Assembly: GCF_028737325.1 (NCBI RefSeq)
Contig: NZ_JAQZCH010000001.1
Coordinates: forward strand, 290,632 to 354,631
Source of the DNA: Microbacterium thalli
GTDB taxonomy: Bacteria; Actinomycetota; Actinomycetes; Actinomycetales; Microbacteriaceae
Direction of reading: 5' to 3'
DNA length: 64,000 bases
Made by a program: the position numbers and the translations under genes. The notes under the pieces were generated by a model. The model ran no database searches, was not told where the DNA came from, and saw only the letters and a list, made by a program, of their open reading frames with translations. This document shows positions 1-8,015 of this stretch, piece after piece (position 1 is the stretch's first letter; every line of letters starts with the position of its first letter).

Positions 1-1197
1 AGCACGAGCGCGGCGGCGGGCGCGGATGCGCACGCGGGGACGGCGGCGAACGCGGATGCCGCTCCGGGCGGGGATGCCGTCGCGGTCGACACGTTCGCGC
101 GGGCGGCAGTGACCGAGCCCACGTCGGCAGCGGCGCCAGAGCCGGCGAGCGCTGATGGCACGTCCCCGGCTCGCTCGGGCCTCGCGCCGGGATCCGCAGC
201 GGGAACGCCGAGCCTCGCGGCATCCGCTGCATCCGCTGCGTCCGGCGCGTCCGGCGCGTCCGCTGCGTCCGGTGCGTCCGGATCCACACCAGCGCCCAGC
301 CCCGTACCGGCAACCGGGGCCGCCGCGGCACCCGCTGCAACCGGTGCGTCCGGATCCGCACCAGCACCCAGCCCCGCACCGGCATCCGGCCTCGCACCGG
401 CGGCGTCCGGGCCCGCCGCGGCGCCCGGCTCGGCCCCGGCCCCCGGCAGCCGGATCGCGCTCGCGGGATCGACCCCCGCCGCAGGTCATCCGTCTGTCGA
501 GCCGGACTTCGCCGCCGCGGCGTCCGAGCCCACGTCGGCGACCCCCACCCCCGCGCCGGCCACGACGCCCGCCGTCAGCGCACCACCGACCACGCCTCCG
601 GCCGCACCCCCGGCCACGCCGCACGCCGCCGCGGGAGCGGGCCGCCCGGCCGTCCCCTCAGCGCCGCTGGCGCCGCAGCTGTCCGCACCGATCCTCTCGC
701 TCGCCACCTCCGACGCGGGCCGGCACACGATGGTGCTGCGGGTCTCGCCCGAGAACCTCGGGCCCGTCACGGTCACCGCGCACATCTCGGGCTCATCGAT
801 CACGATCGAGCTCGCCTCCGCGACGACCGCAGGCCACGACGCCCTCCGCGCCGTGCTCGGCGACCTGCGACGCGAACTCGCCGTGCTGGCGCCGTTCTCG
901 TCGCTGTCCCTCGCCGCGGGCGACACCGACCCGCGCGGGCAGACGGCCACGCACACGGCCGGCCAGCAGGCGTCCGCGTCGGGCGGTGGCCCCGGCAACC
1001 CCGGCGGGTCCGGCAACTCCAACGGCTCGACCCCCGGCGGCATGGCGCAGACCGGCGGCGACCGGTCGCCCGGTCGTCCGCCCCAGCCTGACGGCCCGTC
1101 GCCGCGAGACCCCGCCGCGACCGAGCCGTCGCCGCCCGGCGGCATCCCCCTCGTCCCCGTGCCGGTCGGCGCGGGCCGCATCGACCTCTACGCCTGA
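1..1197 (+). CDS. fliK: Flagellar hook-length control protein FliK, 5' partial
   Basis: The reading frame is open from the first base, so the true start lies upstream; 398 residues are visible. The long N-terminal part is an Ala/Pro/Ser/Gly-rich low-complexity linker, typical of the ruler segment of FliK. A folded C-terminal domain follows at about 720-950 (LRVSPENLGPVTVTAHISG), which resembles the Flg_hook domain that contacts FlhB to switch export specificity when the hook is complete. A Gly/Pro-rich tail closes the protein. The assignment rests on this C-terminal motif plus the position directly before flgD and flgE. The low-complexity part contains 9-bp tandem repeats. Confidence 0.85.
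   Translation, partial: STSAAAGADAHAGTAANADAAPGGDAVAVDTFARAAVTEPTSAAAPEPASADGTSPARSGLAPGSAAGTPSLAASAASAASGASGASAASGASGSTPAPSPVPATGAAAAPAATGASGSAPAPSPAPASGLAPAASGPAAAPGSAPAPGSRIALAGSTPAAGHPSVEPDFAAAASEPTSATPTPAPATTPAVSAPPTTPPAAPPATPHAAAGAGRPAVPSAPLAPQLSAPILSLATSDAGRHTMVLRVSPENLGPVTVTAHISGSSITIELASATTAGHDALRAVLGDLRRELAVLAPFSSLSLAAGDTDPRGQTATHTAGQQASASGGGPGNPGGSGNSNGSTPGGMAQTGGDRSPGRPPQPDGPSPRDPAATEPSPPGGIPLVPVPVGAGRIDLYA
220..282 (+). repeat. Seven 9-bp tandem repeats inside fliK
   Basis: Seven consecutive 9-mers of consensus GCGTCCGGC (variants GCATCCGCT, GCGTCCGGT) encode Ala-Ser-Ala/Gly triplets. The 9-bp period keeps the frame, so slippage would change linker length by three residues. Confidence 0.9.
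269..388 (+). repeat. Imperfect 72-bp direct repeat inside fliK
   Basis: A block of about 48 bases starting CCGGTGCGTCCGGATCC at 269 recurs with a few substitutions at 341. The period is 72 bp (24 codons), so the frame is kept. It duplicates the Ser/Pro/Ala linker of the ruler protein. Confidence 0.8.
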
Positions 1198-1210
1198 TCC
1201 GGAGACCCGC

Positions 1211-1630
1211 ATGACCACGATCCCGCCCGTCGGCGCCGTCAGCACGGCGACCACGCCCATCGCCCCGCCCGCGCCCAAGCAGGCCCTCGACGCCGAGGTG
1301 TTCCTGCAGCTGCTCGTCGCGCAGATGAAGAACCAGGACCCGAGCTCGCCGCTCGACACCAACGAGATGATGGCGCAGACGACGCAGCTGGCCATGATGG
1401 AGCAGCTCACCGCGCTCACCTCGACCTCGTCCGAGCACTTCGCGCTCACGATGCGCCAGACCGCCACCGCGCTCGTCGGCCAGCAGGCGTCGTACGTCGA
1501 CGCCGACGGCAAGACGCAGACCGGCCGCGTCACCCAGGTCTCGTTCGAGAAGGGCGTGCCGCTCGTGACCATCGGCGGCACCGCCGTCCCGCTCGACGTC
1601 GTCTCGGGCATCTCCGCCGCCGCCTCCTGA
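1211..1630 (+). CDS. flgD: Flagellar hook assembly scaffold FlgD
   Basis: This 139-residue protein caps the growing hook and lets FlgE subunits polymerise outside the membrane. The conserved N-terminal FlgD core is clear: EVFLQLLVAQMKNQDPSSPL followed by a TNEMMAQTTQLAMMEQL segment (about residues 29-65). It is short compared with enterobacterial FlgD (about 230 residues); the Ig-like C-terminal part is reduced to a small beta-rich domain (about 85-135). The ATG at 1211 lies 13 bases after the fliK stop with a GGAGA motif just before it. Its place between fliK and flgE supports the call. Confidence 0.95.
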   Translation: MTTIPPVGAVSTATTPIAPPAPKQALDAEVFLQLLVAQMKNQDPSSPLDTNEMMAQTTQLAMMEQLTALTSTSSEHFALTMRQTATALVGQQASYVDADGKTQTGRVTQVSFEKGVPLVTIGGTAVPLDVVSGISAAAS

Positions 1631-1673
1631 CCGCTTCCACTCGCTCTCCCACCCTCGACCGAAGGACAGCCCC

Positions 1674-2831
1674 ATGCTCCGTTCGCTCTACGCCGGCATC
1701 TCCGGCCTCCGCTCGCACCAGACGATGCTCGATGTCACGGGCAACAACATCGCCAACGTCAACACCGTCGGCTTCAAGGCCGGGTCGGTGCAGTTCCAGG
1801 ACACCCTGTCGCAGATCGTCCAGAACTCCCGGGCACCGCAGGCCGCCGCCGGCGGCACGAACCCGGCGCAGGTCGGCCTCGGCACGCAGATCGCGGCCGT
1901 CCGCACCACGTTCACGCAGGGCTCGCAGCAGGCGACGGGCGTCCCCACCGACCTCATGATCGCGGGCGAGGGCTTCTTCGTCGTCCGCAACGGCCCCGAG
2001 ACGCTGTACACCCGCAACGGGTCGTTCGGCTTCGACGCGGCGGGCCGCCTGACCACCAAGGACGGCGCCCTCGTGCAGGGCTGGACCGCCGTGGACGGCG
2101 TCGTCCCCACCGGCGGCCCCGTCGGCGGGATCGCGCTGCCGGTCGGTGCGACCTCGCCCGGACGCGCGACGGCGAACGCGAACGTCAGCGGCAACCTGCC
2201 CTCGGATGCCGCCACCGGCGAGCGGCTCGTGCGCGACGTCACGGTCTACGACGCGCAGGGCGCCGCACGCCAGCTCGCTCTGACCTTCACGCGGACCGCG
2301 GCCGGCTGGGACGTCACCGACGGCACCGCGACGACGTCGCTCGCCTTCACCGACGGGCGCCTCACCGGTCCCGCGAACATCGTCGCGGGCGGCGTCGACG
2401 TCGACCTGTCGGGCGTCACCGGCTACGCCGACCTGCGCACCGTCAAGCTCGGCGAGCAGGATGGCCGCGCACCCGGCAGCCTCGTCTCGTACACGCTCTC
2501 GGCCGACGGCAGCCTCGTCGGAGCCTTCAGCAACGGTGCGACCGCTGTGCTCGCGCAGGTCGCGCTCGCCTCGTTCGAGAACCCGGAGGGGCTCGAGAAG
2601 GCCGGCTCGTCGCAGTACCGCGCCGGCGCGAACTCCGGCGCTCCCGCGGTCGGCATCGCCGGCACAGACGAGCGCGGCGGCCTCGTCAGCGGCGCGCTGG
2701 AGATGTCGAACGTCGACCTCTCGCAGGAGTTCACCAACCTGATCGTCGCCCAGCGCGGCTTCCAGGCCAATGCCCGCATCATCACCACGAGCGACGAGGT
2801 CCTGCAGGAGCTGACGAACCTCAAGCGCTGA
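1674..2831 (+). CDS. flgE: Flagellar hook protein FlgE
   Basis: A 385-residue rod/hook-family protein. The N-terminal motif (LYAGISGLRSHQTMLDVTGN, then NIANVNTVGFK) and the C-terminal helix (SNVDLSQEFTNLIVAQRGFQ, then ANARIITTSDEVLQEL) are the paired ends that form the D0 coiled coil of hook and rod subunits. The middle holds a FlgE-type insert domain. ATG 1674 has a GAAGGA ribosome site six bases upstream. Length and position after flgD favour the hook protein over a distal rod protein. Confidence 0.95.
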   Translation: MLRSLYAGISGLRSHQTMLDVTGNNIANVNTVGFKAGSVQFQDTLSQIVQNSRAPQAAAGGTNPAQVGLGTQIAAVRTTFTQGSQQATGVPTDLMIAGEGFFVVRNGPETLYTRNGSFGFDAAGRLTTKDGALVQGWTAVDGVVPTGGPVGGIALPVGATSPGRATANANVSGNLPSDAATGERLVRDVTVYDAQGAARQLALTFTRTAAGWDVTDGTATTSLAFTDGRLTGPANIVAGGVDVDLSGVTGYADLRTVKLGEQDGRAPGSLVSYTLSADGSLVGAFSNGATAVLAQVALASFENPEGLEKAGSSQYRAGANSGAPAVGIAGTDERGGLVSGALEMSNVDLSQEFTNLIVAQRGFQANARIITTSDEVLQELTNLKR

Positions 2832-2841
2832 CCCGCGCCGC

Positions 2842-2922
2842 GCGCAACTCCTCAGAACCGGTGACGAAACGCCCTGGGGGCCGGGTTTCCGGTCCCCAGG
2901 GCCCGGATCTGAGGAGTTGTGC
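2842..2922. repeat. Two-tier inverted repeat between flgE and flbD
   Basis: Outer arms of 15 bases (2842-2856 GCGCAACTCCTCAGA; 2908-2922 TCTGAGGAGTTGTGC) pair with a single G:U. A second perfect 9-bp stem lies inside (2871-2879 GCCCTGGGG; 2894-2902 CCCCAGGGC). The RNA would form a long two-stage hairpin just after the flgE stop. There is no U-tract, so a classical intrinsic terminator is not indicated. It may be a processing, stability or attenuation element, or a dispersed palindromic repeat. Confidence 0.85.
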
Positions 2923-3043
2923 CTGCCGCGAGCCCAAGACCACCGCGGCGGCCGCCACTAACCGACCGTCGCGCCGTGCCGACAGTCCCCACGGAGCCGC
3001 CGTATCGACGCCGGCCCGCCACCCGCCGACGAGAAGGGGCGAC

Positions 3044-3262
3044 ATGATCGTTCTGACACGACTGAACCGGCACCGGTTCGCCGTGAACCCCGACCTCGTC
3101 GAACGGGTGCAAGAGAGCCCCGACACGACGCTCACGCTCGTCGACGGCGCCACCTTCGTCGTGGCCGAGACCATGGAGACCGTCATCGAGAGCATCGTCG
3201 AGTTCCGGGCCCGCGTGCTCGCGACCGCGCTCGATCGCTCGTTCCCCGGGAGTGAGAGCTGA
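3044..3262 (+). CDS. flbD: FlbD/SwrD-type flagellar protein
   Basis: A 72-residue protein of the FlbD family (PF06289). The start is typical: MIVLTRLNRHRFAVNPDLVE, then TTLTLVDGATFVVAET. In Bacillus the orthologue SwrD raises flagellar motor power, which fits its place directly before motA. The ATG at 3044 was chosen because GAGAAGGGG lies upstream and the family begins here; longer versions of the frame would run back into the hairpin region. Its stop overlaps the motA start by one base (TGATG). Confidence 0.9.
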   Translation: MIVLTRLNRHRFAVNPDLVERVQESPDTTLTLVDGATFVVAETMETVIESIVEFRARVLATALDRSFPGSES

Positions 3263-4065
3263 TGGATCCGTCCCTGCTCATCGGCATCCTGCTCGCCTTC
3301 GGCGGGCTGTGGGCCATGATCCAGCTCGAGGGCGCGAGCATCAACGCCCTGCTGCTGCCGGCCCCGATGGTGCTGGTCTTCGGCGCGACGATCGCGATCG
3401 GCATCGCCGGTGGGACGCTGCGGGATGCCGCGGCCGCGGTGCGCGCGCTGCCCCGAGCCTTCGTCGGCAAGACGGGCTCGACCGAGGCCCTCATCGACAC
3501 CGTCGTCGGCTACGCCGAGAAGGCCCGCGCCGAGGGGCTTCTCGCCCTCGAGAGCGCCGTCGCCGACGAGAAGGACCCGCTGCTGCGTCACGCGCTGCAG
3601 AGCATCGCCGACGGCACCGACGCCGAAGACCTGCGTGTCGTGCTCGAAGACCGGGTCGCGACCGTGGCGGCCGAGCGCCGCACGGCATCCCGGTTCTACT
3701 CCTCCCTCGGCGGCTACGCGCCCACCGTCGGCATCGTCGGAACGGTCGTGTCGCTGACCCACGTGCTGGAGTACCTCGACAAACCCGACCAGCTCGGCCC
3801 GCTCATCGCCGCCGCCTTCGTCGCGACGCTCTGGGGCCTGCTGTCGGCGAACTTCATCTGGCTGCCCATCGGCACCCGGCTGCAGCGGCTGGCCGAGATC
3901 GAGGTCGATCGGATGACGCTGGTGACCGAGGGGATGCTCGCGGTGCAGGCCGGCAACCCGCCGATGCTCGTCGCCGAACGGCTGCGCGCCCTCGCCCCGG
4001 AGAGCAAGCCCGGACGCGGCCGCGCGAAGGCGACGGCGGACGAGACTGCGGACGCGGGCGTATGA
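3262..4065 (+). CDS. motA: Flagellar motor stator protein MotA
   Basis: A 267-residue inner-membrane stator subunit that forms the proton channel with MotB and pushes on FliG. It starts with the usual membrane segment (GILLAFGGLWAMIQLEG) and a second hydrophobic stretch near residues 30-50. A cytoplasmic power-stroke domain follows, then the paired C-terminal helices with the conserved GGYAPTVGIVGTV and FVATLWGLLSANF motifs. It overlaps flbD by one base and motB by four (ATGA), so stator subunits are translationally coupled. Confidence 0.96.
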   Translation: MDPSLLIGILLAFGGLWAMIQLEGASINALLLPAPMVLVFGATIAIGIAGGTLRDAAAAVRALPRAFVGKTGSTEALIDTVVGYAEKARAEGLLALESAVADEKDPLLRHALQSIADGTDAEDLRVVLEDRVATVAAERRTASRFYSSLGGYAPTVGIVGTVVSLTHVLEYLDKPDQLGPLIAAAFVATLWGLLSANFIWLPIGTRLQRLAEIEVDRMTLVTEGMLAVQAGNPPMLVAERLRALAPESKPGRGRAKATADETADAGV

Positions 4066-4877
4066 GCGCGCCGCGGCGTCGCCGCGTCATGGAGTCGTCG
4101 CACGAGGGCCCCGACGAGCGCTGGATGGCGTCGTACCTCGACATGATCACGGTCATGATGTGCATGTTCATCGTGATGTTCGCGATGTCCAACGTCGACC
4201 AGGAGAAGTTCGAGCAGCTGCGGGCCTCGCTCGCGACGGGCTTCGGGTCCGAGGTCTCGGAGTCGCGCGACGTCTCGGAGGGCGTGGTCGTGCCGCCGGA
4301 GCTCGTCGAGGAAGAGGGCGAGGGCTTCGTCGCGACACCGACCGGCCCCACCCCGGCCGAGCAGGAATACAGCTCGCTCGACACTTTGCGCGCGCAGCTC
4401 GAGGGCGCGCTCGACGCCCAGGGCCTGGGTGATGCGGCGACCTTCACGATCGATGACCGCGGCCTGACGATCGGGCTCATCAGCGCCGAGACGTTCTTCG
4501 CCACCAACAGCACCGACCTCAGCGATCGGGCCCGCGCGGTGCTCGACGCGACCGGCGCGATCCTCGCCGCCGACGGGCACCGGATCTCGGTCGAGGGTCA
4601 CGCCGACCACCGCCCCGCCGTCGCGCCCTTCGCCGACAACTGGGAGCTCTCGACCGCACGCGCCAACGGCGTGCTCGGGTACCTCGTCGATGCGCGGGCG
4701 GTCGCCCGCGAGCGCATCAGCTCGGTCGGTTACGGTTCGTCGCGACCGCTCGCCGAGGGATCGAGTGCCGAGGCCCTCGCCCAGAACCGTCGCGTCGACA
4801 TCGTCGTCCTCTCGGATGCCGAGGCCCAGGTGCGCGGCGAGCTCCCGGGCCTCGCCGCCGCCGACACCGCGGGCTGA
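4062..4877 (+). CDS. motB: Flagellar motor stator protein MotB
   Basis: This 271-residue protein has a single transmembrane segment (DMITVMMCMFIVMFAMSN) whose Asp27 matches the proton-binding aspartate of MotB. A plug/linker follows, then a C-terminal OmpA-like peptidoglycan-binding domain (about 140-260) with the signature VEGHADHRP and NWELSTARANGV. It anchors the stator to the cell wall. ATG 4062 overlaps the motA stop; a second in-frame ATG lies at codon 10. A 64-base gap separates it from fliM, the longest break in the run from flbD to flhA. Confidence 0.95.
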   Translation: MSAPRRRRVMESSHEGPDERWMASYLDMITVMMCMFIVMFAMSNVDQEKFEQLRASLATGFGSEVSESRDVSEGVVVPPELVEEEGEGFVATPTGPTPAEQEYSSLDTLRAQLEGALDAQGLGDAATFTIDDRGLTIGLISAETFFATNSTDLSDRARAVLDATGAILAADGHRISVEGHADHRPAVAPFADNWELSTARANGVLGYLVDARAVARERISSVGYGSSRPLAEGSSAEALAQNRRVDIVVLSDAEAQVRGELPGLAAADTAG

Positions 4878-4941
4878 CCCCCTCTCGCCCCGCCCCGCCC
4901 CGTCCCTAACGCGGCCGCGGGGCCGGCCGATAGTCCCGGCC

Positions 4942-5871
4942 GTGCAGACCGTCCGGACCGAATCGCTCGCGCGAACCGAGGATGCCGCCGCGGCAGAGCC
5001 GGTGCGCTACGACTTCGGGCGACCCGCGGCGCTGTCCCGCGAGCACACCCGCGCGCTCGCGGGCGCCTTCGACGCGTTCGCGCGCCAGTGGGCGATGCAG
5101 CTGGCGGCGAAGGCCCGCGTCCGCGCGCACATCGCGCTCGAACGTGTGACCCTCGAGACGTACGACGAGTACGTCGCGACGCTTCCGACGACGACGACCC
5201 TCGTGCTGTGCTCCGACGCCAGCTCGGACGATCGCGCCATCATCGAGTTCCCGCTGCCGTCAGCGCTGTCGTGGATCGTGAAGATGCTCGGCGGCGACGG
5301 ATCGCTGCGCCCCGAGGCCCGCGCGCTGACGGGGATCGAGCAGGCGCTCGTGCGCTCGCTGATGGACGAGACCCTCGCGCACCTGCGGACCGCGCTCGGC
5401 TCGCTGCTGCCCCGTGAGCTGACGGTCGGCGCGGTGCAGTACAACGCCGCGTTCGCGCAGGTCGTCGGCGCGCAGGACCTCGTCGTCGTCGCGCGCTTCT
5501 CGCTGCGCCTGGCCGACCGCACCGAGACCGCCACGATCGCGCTGCCGGCCGCGCCGTTCCTCGAGCGTCTGTCGCACTCCGCGTCGACGCCCCGCGCGGC
5601 GGCCGACCCGGCGCTGGTGCGGCGCCACGTCGAAGAGACGCCCGTCGAGCTGACGCTGCGCCTCACGCCGCGGGCGATGCTGCCCGGCGACGTCCTCGAC
5701 CTCGCCGTGGGCGACGTCATCTCGCTCGCGCACGCCGCCGACCGTCCGCTCGACCTCACCGTCGACGACCAGGTGGTCGCCGCCGCCGCCGTGGGCGCGG
5801 CCGGCGCGCGACTGGCCTGCGTCGTGACGGCATCCGATCTCTCCCGCTCGTTGTCCGAGGAGTCGCCATGA
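4942..5871 (+). CDS. fliM: Flagellar motor switch protein FliM
   Basis: A 309-residue C-ring protein. The N-terminal part (YDFGRPAALSREHTRALAGA) and the CheC-like middle domain match FliM; the C-terminal SpoA domain is near 250-305. The LSQxEIDALL peptide that binds CheY-P in enterobacteria is not visible at the N terminus, possibly a lineage trait. The only plausible start is GTG 4942. It lacks a clear ribosome site and is preceded directly by a small hairpin (GGCCGG 4921-4926 with CCGGCC 4936-4941). The stop overlaps the fliN start (ATGA). Confidence 0.93.
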   Translation: MQTVRTESLARTEDAAAAEPVRYDFGRPAALSREHTRALAGAFDAFARQWAMQLAAKARVRAHIALERVTLETYDEYVATLPTTTTLVLCSDASSDDRAIIEFPLPSALSWIVKMLGGDGSLRPEARALTGIEQALVRSLMDETLAHLRTALGSLLPRELTVGAVQYNAAFAQVVGAQDLVVVARFSLRLADRTETATIALPAAPFLERLSHSASTPRAAADPALVRRHVEETPVELTLRLTPRAMLPGDVLDLAVGDVISLAHAADRPLDLTVDDQVVAAAAVGAAGARLACVVTASDLSRSLSEESP

Positions 5872-6518
5872 GCAGCACCACCACCCATGAGGCCGCCGCG
5901 GCGGCTGCGTTCGCCGACCGCCTGCCCACGGCGTCGCGCATCACCGCGCGGCCCGCGACCGGCTCGGGCGAGACCGGTGACGCGGTGATCGTCTCGTCGG
6001 TCGGCGACACGAGCGCGGCCCTGGCCGTCGTCGTGCTCGATCCCGCGGCGCTCGTCGGCGCCGATGCCGCGCTGCCGCTCGTCGAGCGTCTGCGCGATGC
6101 GCTGGATGCCGCGGCGACGGCGTTCGGGCCGAGCGTGCTGGGCGAGCCGTCGATCGGCGACGCGTCGGCGCTGTTCGCCCACCCGGCGGCGCAGGTGTTC
6201 GACCTCGTCGACGAGTCCGGCCGCACGATCGGACGCCTCGCCGTGCGGGTGTCGCACCCGGCTGCGGCCTCGCCGCGTCGCCTGCAGCGGATCGCGGGCG
6301 TCGAGATGGAGCTCACCGTCGAGGTGGGGCGCACCCGCATGGCGGTGCGCGACGTCCTCGAGCTCGAGCCGGGCCGCATCATCGAGCTCGACCGCTCGGC
6401 CGGTGCTCCCGCTGACGTCAAGCTCAACGGACGCCTCATCGCGCACGGTGAGATCGTCGTCGTCGACCAGGACTACGCCGTGCGGATCACCCGCATCATC
6501 GAGAACGCGGAGGCCTGA
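5868..6518 (+). CDS. fliN: Flagellar motor switch protein FliN
   Basis: A 216-residue C-ring subunit. The last 80 residues form the SpoA domain (RIAGVEMELTVEVGRTRMAV, VLELEPGRIIELDRSAGAP, NGRLIAHGEIVVVDQDYAVR), which stacks on FliM and helps dock the export apparatus. The N-terminal 120 residues are an extra CheC-like or FliY-like region not present in short FliN proteins, so the protein is longer than enterobacterial FliN. ATG 5868 overlaps fliM by four bases. Confidence 0.93.
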   Translation: MSSTTTHEAAAAAAFADRLPTASRITARPATGSGETGDAVIVSSVGDTSAALAVVVLDPAALVGADAALPLVERLRDALDAAATAFGPSVLGEPSIGDASALFAHPAAQVFDLVDESGRTIGRLAVRVSHPAAASPRRLQRIAGVEMELTVEVGRTRMAVRDVLELEPGRIIELDRSAGAPADVKLNGRLIAHGEIVVVDQDYAVRITRIIENAEA

Positions 6519-6522
6519 GATC
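6509..6522 (+). promoter_or_regulatory. Ribosome site pointing to an AUC start for fliO
   Basis: GGAGG at 6509-6513 inside the last fliN codons is followed, six bases later, by ATC at 6520. No ATG, GTG or TTG occurs in the fliO frame at this place, and the predicted protein from ATC begins exactly where FliO homologues begin (I-D-D-L-L-L-A). Confidence 0.6.
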
Positions 6523-7011
6523 GACGACCTCCTGCTCGCCCTGCGCGTCGTCGTCTCGCTCGGCGCCGTGCTCGCGATCGTGTGGCTGCTGCAGCGCCGC
6601 CTCGCTCGCGGCTCGGGCGCCGGCATCGGCGGTCGGACGCGCGGACGCACCCCGGCCCGTCGTCGCACCGACGACGACATCACGGTCGTCGCCAAGCGCG
6701 GTATCGGGCCGAAGGCGCAGGTCGCGGTCGTCGAGATCGGCGGCGCGCGCTACGTGCTCGGCATCACCGAGGCCGGCGTCTCGATGCTCGACCGCGTCGA
6801 CCCTCCGCCCGGAACCGTCCCCGCAGCCGAGCCCGCGGCCCACCCGGCCCCGGTCCTCGTCCCGCGTCAGACGGATGCCGCCGACCCCGCGCCTCTCGCT
6901 CCGCCCCTGCCGCTGCGCCGCTCGGTCGCGCGCGCGGAGCGGGCTTCGCGCCCGACGACGATGACCGCCCGCGACGCGGCCCAGGTGCTGCGCCGCGCCC
7001 TGGGCGCGTGA
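6520..7011 (+). CDS. fliO: Flagellar export protein FliO, apparent AUC start
   Basis: A 163-residue protein with one N-terminal membrane segment (ALRVVVSLGAVLAIVWLLQR) and the conserved cytoplasmic FliO core (VAKRGIGPKAQVAVVEIGG, YVLGITEAGVSML). FliO helps assemble the FliP-FliR core of the export gate. The start is uncertain. The next canonical codons are GTG 6448, deep inside fliN and adding foreign residues, and GTG 6568, which would cut the membrane segment. ATC 6520 is favoured because of its well-spaced GGAGG. The stop overlaps fliP (GTGA). Confidence 0.85.
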   Translation: MDDLLLALRVVVSLGAVLAIVWLLQRRLARGSGAGIGGRTRGRTPARRRTDDDITVVAKRGIGPKAQVAVVEIGGARYVLGITEAGVSMLDRVDPPPGTVPAAEPAAHPAPVLVPRQTDAADPAPLAPPLPLRRSVARAERASRPTTMTARDAAQVLRRALGA

Positions 7012-7742
7012 GCCCCGGCGGCGTGCTCGAGGCGCTCGCGCTCGTCGCCGCCTCGACGCCCCCGCCGGGCGAGGGCATCTCGGTCGACATCAACGGGATC
7101 GACGGCACCCCGTCGTCGTCGGTACTGACGCTCATCGGCATCACGCTGCTGTCAGTGGCGCCGGCGCTGCTGCTGATGATGTCGTCGTTCACGAAGATCT
7201 TCGTGGTGCTGGCGATGACCCGCAACGCCCTGTCGCTGCCGACGATCCCGCCCAATCAGGTGCTGGCGGGCCTGTCGCTCTTCCTGACGCTGTTCATCAT
7301 GTGGCCGGTGCTGACCGAGATCAACACGGTCGCCGTGCAGCCCTACGTCGACGGCTCGGTGACCTTCACCGACGCCGTCGGGGTGGGCTCCGACCCGTTG
7401 CGCGCCTGGATGCTCCAGTTCACGCGCGAAGAGGACCTCGCGCTCATGACCCGCTTCGCCGGCGCCGAGAACCCGGACGATCCGGCGAACGTGCCGATGA
7501 TCACGCTCATCCCGGCGTTCATGATCTCCGAGCTGCGGGCCGCGTTCATCATCGGTTTCGTCATCTTCGTGCCGTTCCTGGTGATCGATCTCGTCGTCGC
7601 CGCGGCCCTGATGTCGATGGGCATGATGATGCTGCCGCCGGTGATGATCTCGCTGCCGTTCAAGATCCTGCTGTTCATCCTCGTCGACGGCTGGGGCCTC
7701 ATCCTCCGCACGCTCATGGAGAGCTACGGAGCGGGCGGATGA
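7008..7742 (+). CDS. fliP: Flagellar type III export gate protein FliP
   Basis: A 244-residue membrane protein of the export gate. It has an N-terminal signal-like segment, then SVAPALLLMMSSFTKIFVVL, TIPPNQVLAGLSLFLTLFIM and the C-terminal helices ending SLPFKILLFILVDGWGLI, all highly conserved in the FliP family. It forms the pentameric core of the FliP-FliQ-FliR pore. GTG 7008 overlaps the fliO stop by four bases; the stop overlaps fliQ (ATGA). Confidence 0.97.
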   Translation: MSPGGVLEALALVAASTPPPGEGISVDINGIDGTPSSSVLTLIGITLLSVAPALLLMMSSFTKIFVVLAMTRNALSLPTIPPNQVLAGLSLFLTLFIMWPVLTEINTVAVQPYVDGSVTFTDAVGVGSDPLRAWMLQFTREEDLALMTRFAGAENPDDPANVPMITLIPAFMISELRAAFIIGFVIFVPFLVIDLVVAAALMSMGMMMLPPVMISLPFKILLFILVDGWGLILRTLMESYGAGG

Positions 7743-8014
7743 ACCCCGAAGCGGTCCTCGACATCGGGATGCAGGGCGTCGTGCTCGCCGCGAAGCTCGC
7801 CGCGCCGCTGCTGATCACGGCGCTCGTGGTCGGCTTCGCGATCTCGCTGCTGCAGTCGATCACGCAGATCCAGGAGGTCACGCTCTCGTTCGTGCCCAAG
7901 GCGATCGCCGTCGCCATCGCGCTGGTGGTGTGCGGGCACTGGATGATCGCGGAATCGATCACCTTCACGCAGACCCTGTTCGACCGCATCCCGCACCTTC
8001 TCTCGGGCGGGTGA
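7739..8014 (+). CDS. fliQ: Flagellar type III export gate protein FliQ
   Basis: A 91-residue protein of two transmembrane helices. The motif ALVVGFAISLLQSITQIQEV, followed by LSFVPKAIAV, is the FliQ signature. It packs around the FliP-FliR core of the export gate. Length is normal for the family. The start overlaps fliP. Confidence 0.96.
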   Translation: MNPEAVLDIGMQGVVLAAKLAAPLLITALVVGFAISLLQSITQIQEVTLSFVPKAIAVAIALVVCGHWMIAESITFTQTLFDRIPHLLSGG

Positions 8015-8015
8015 C

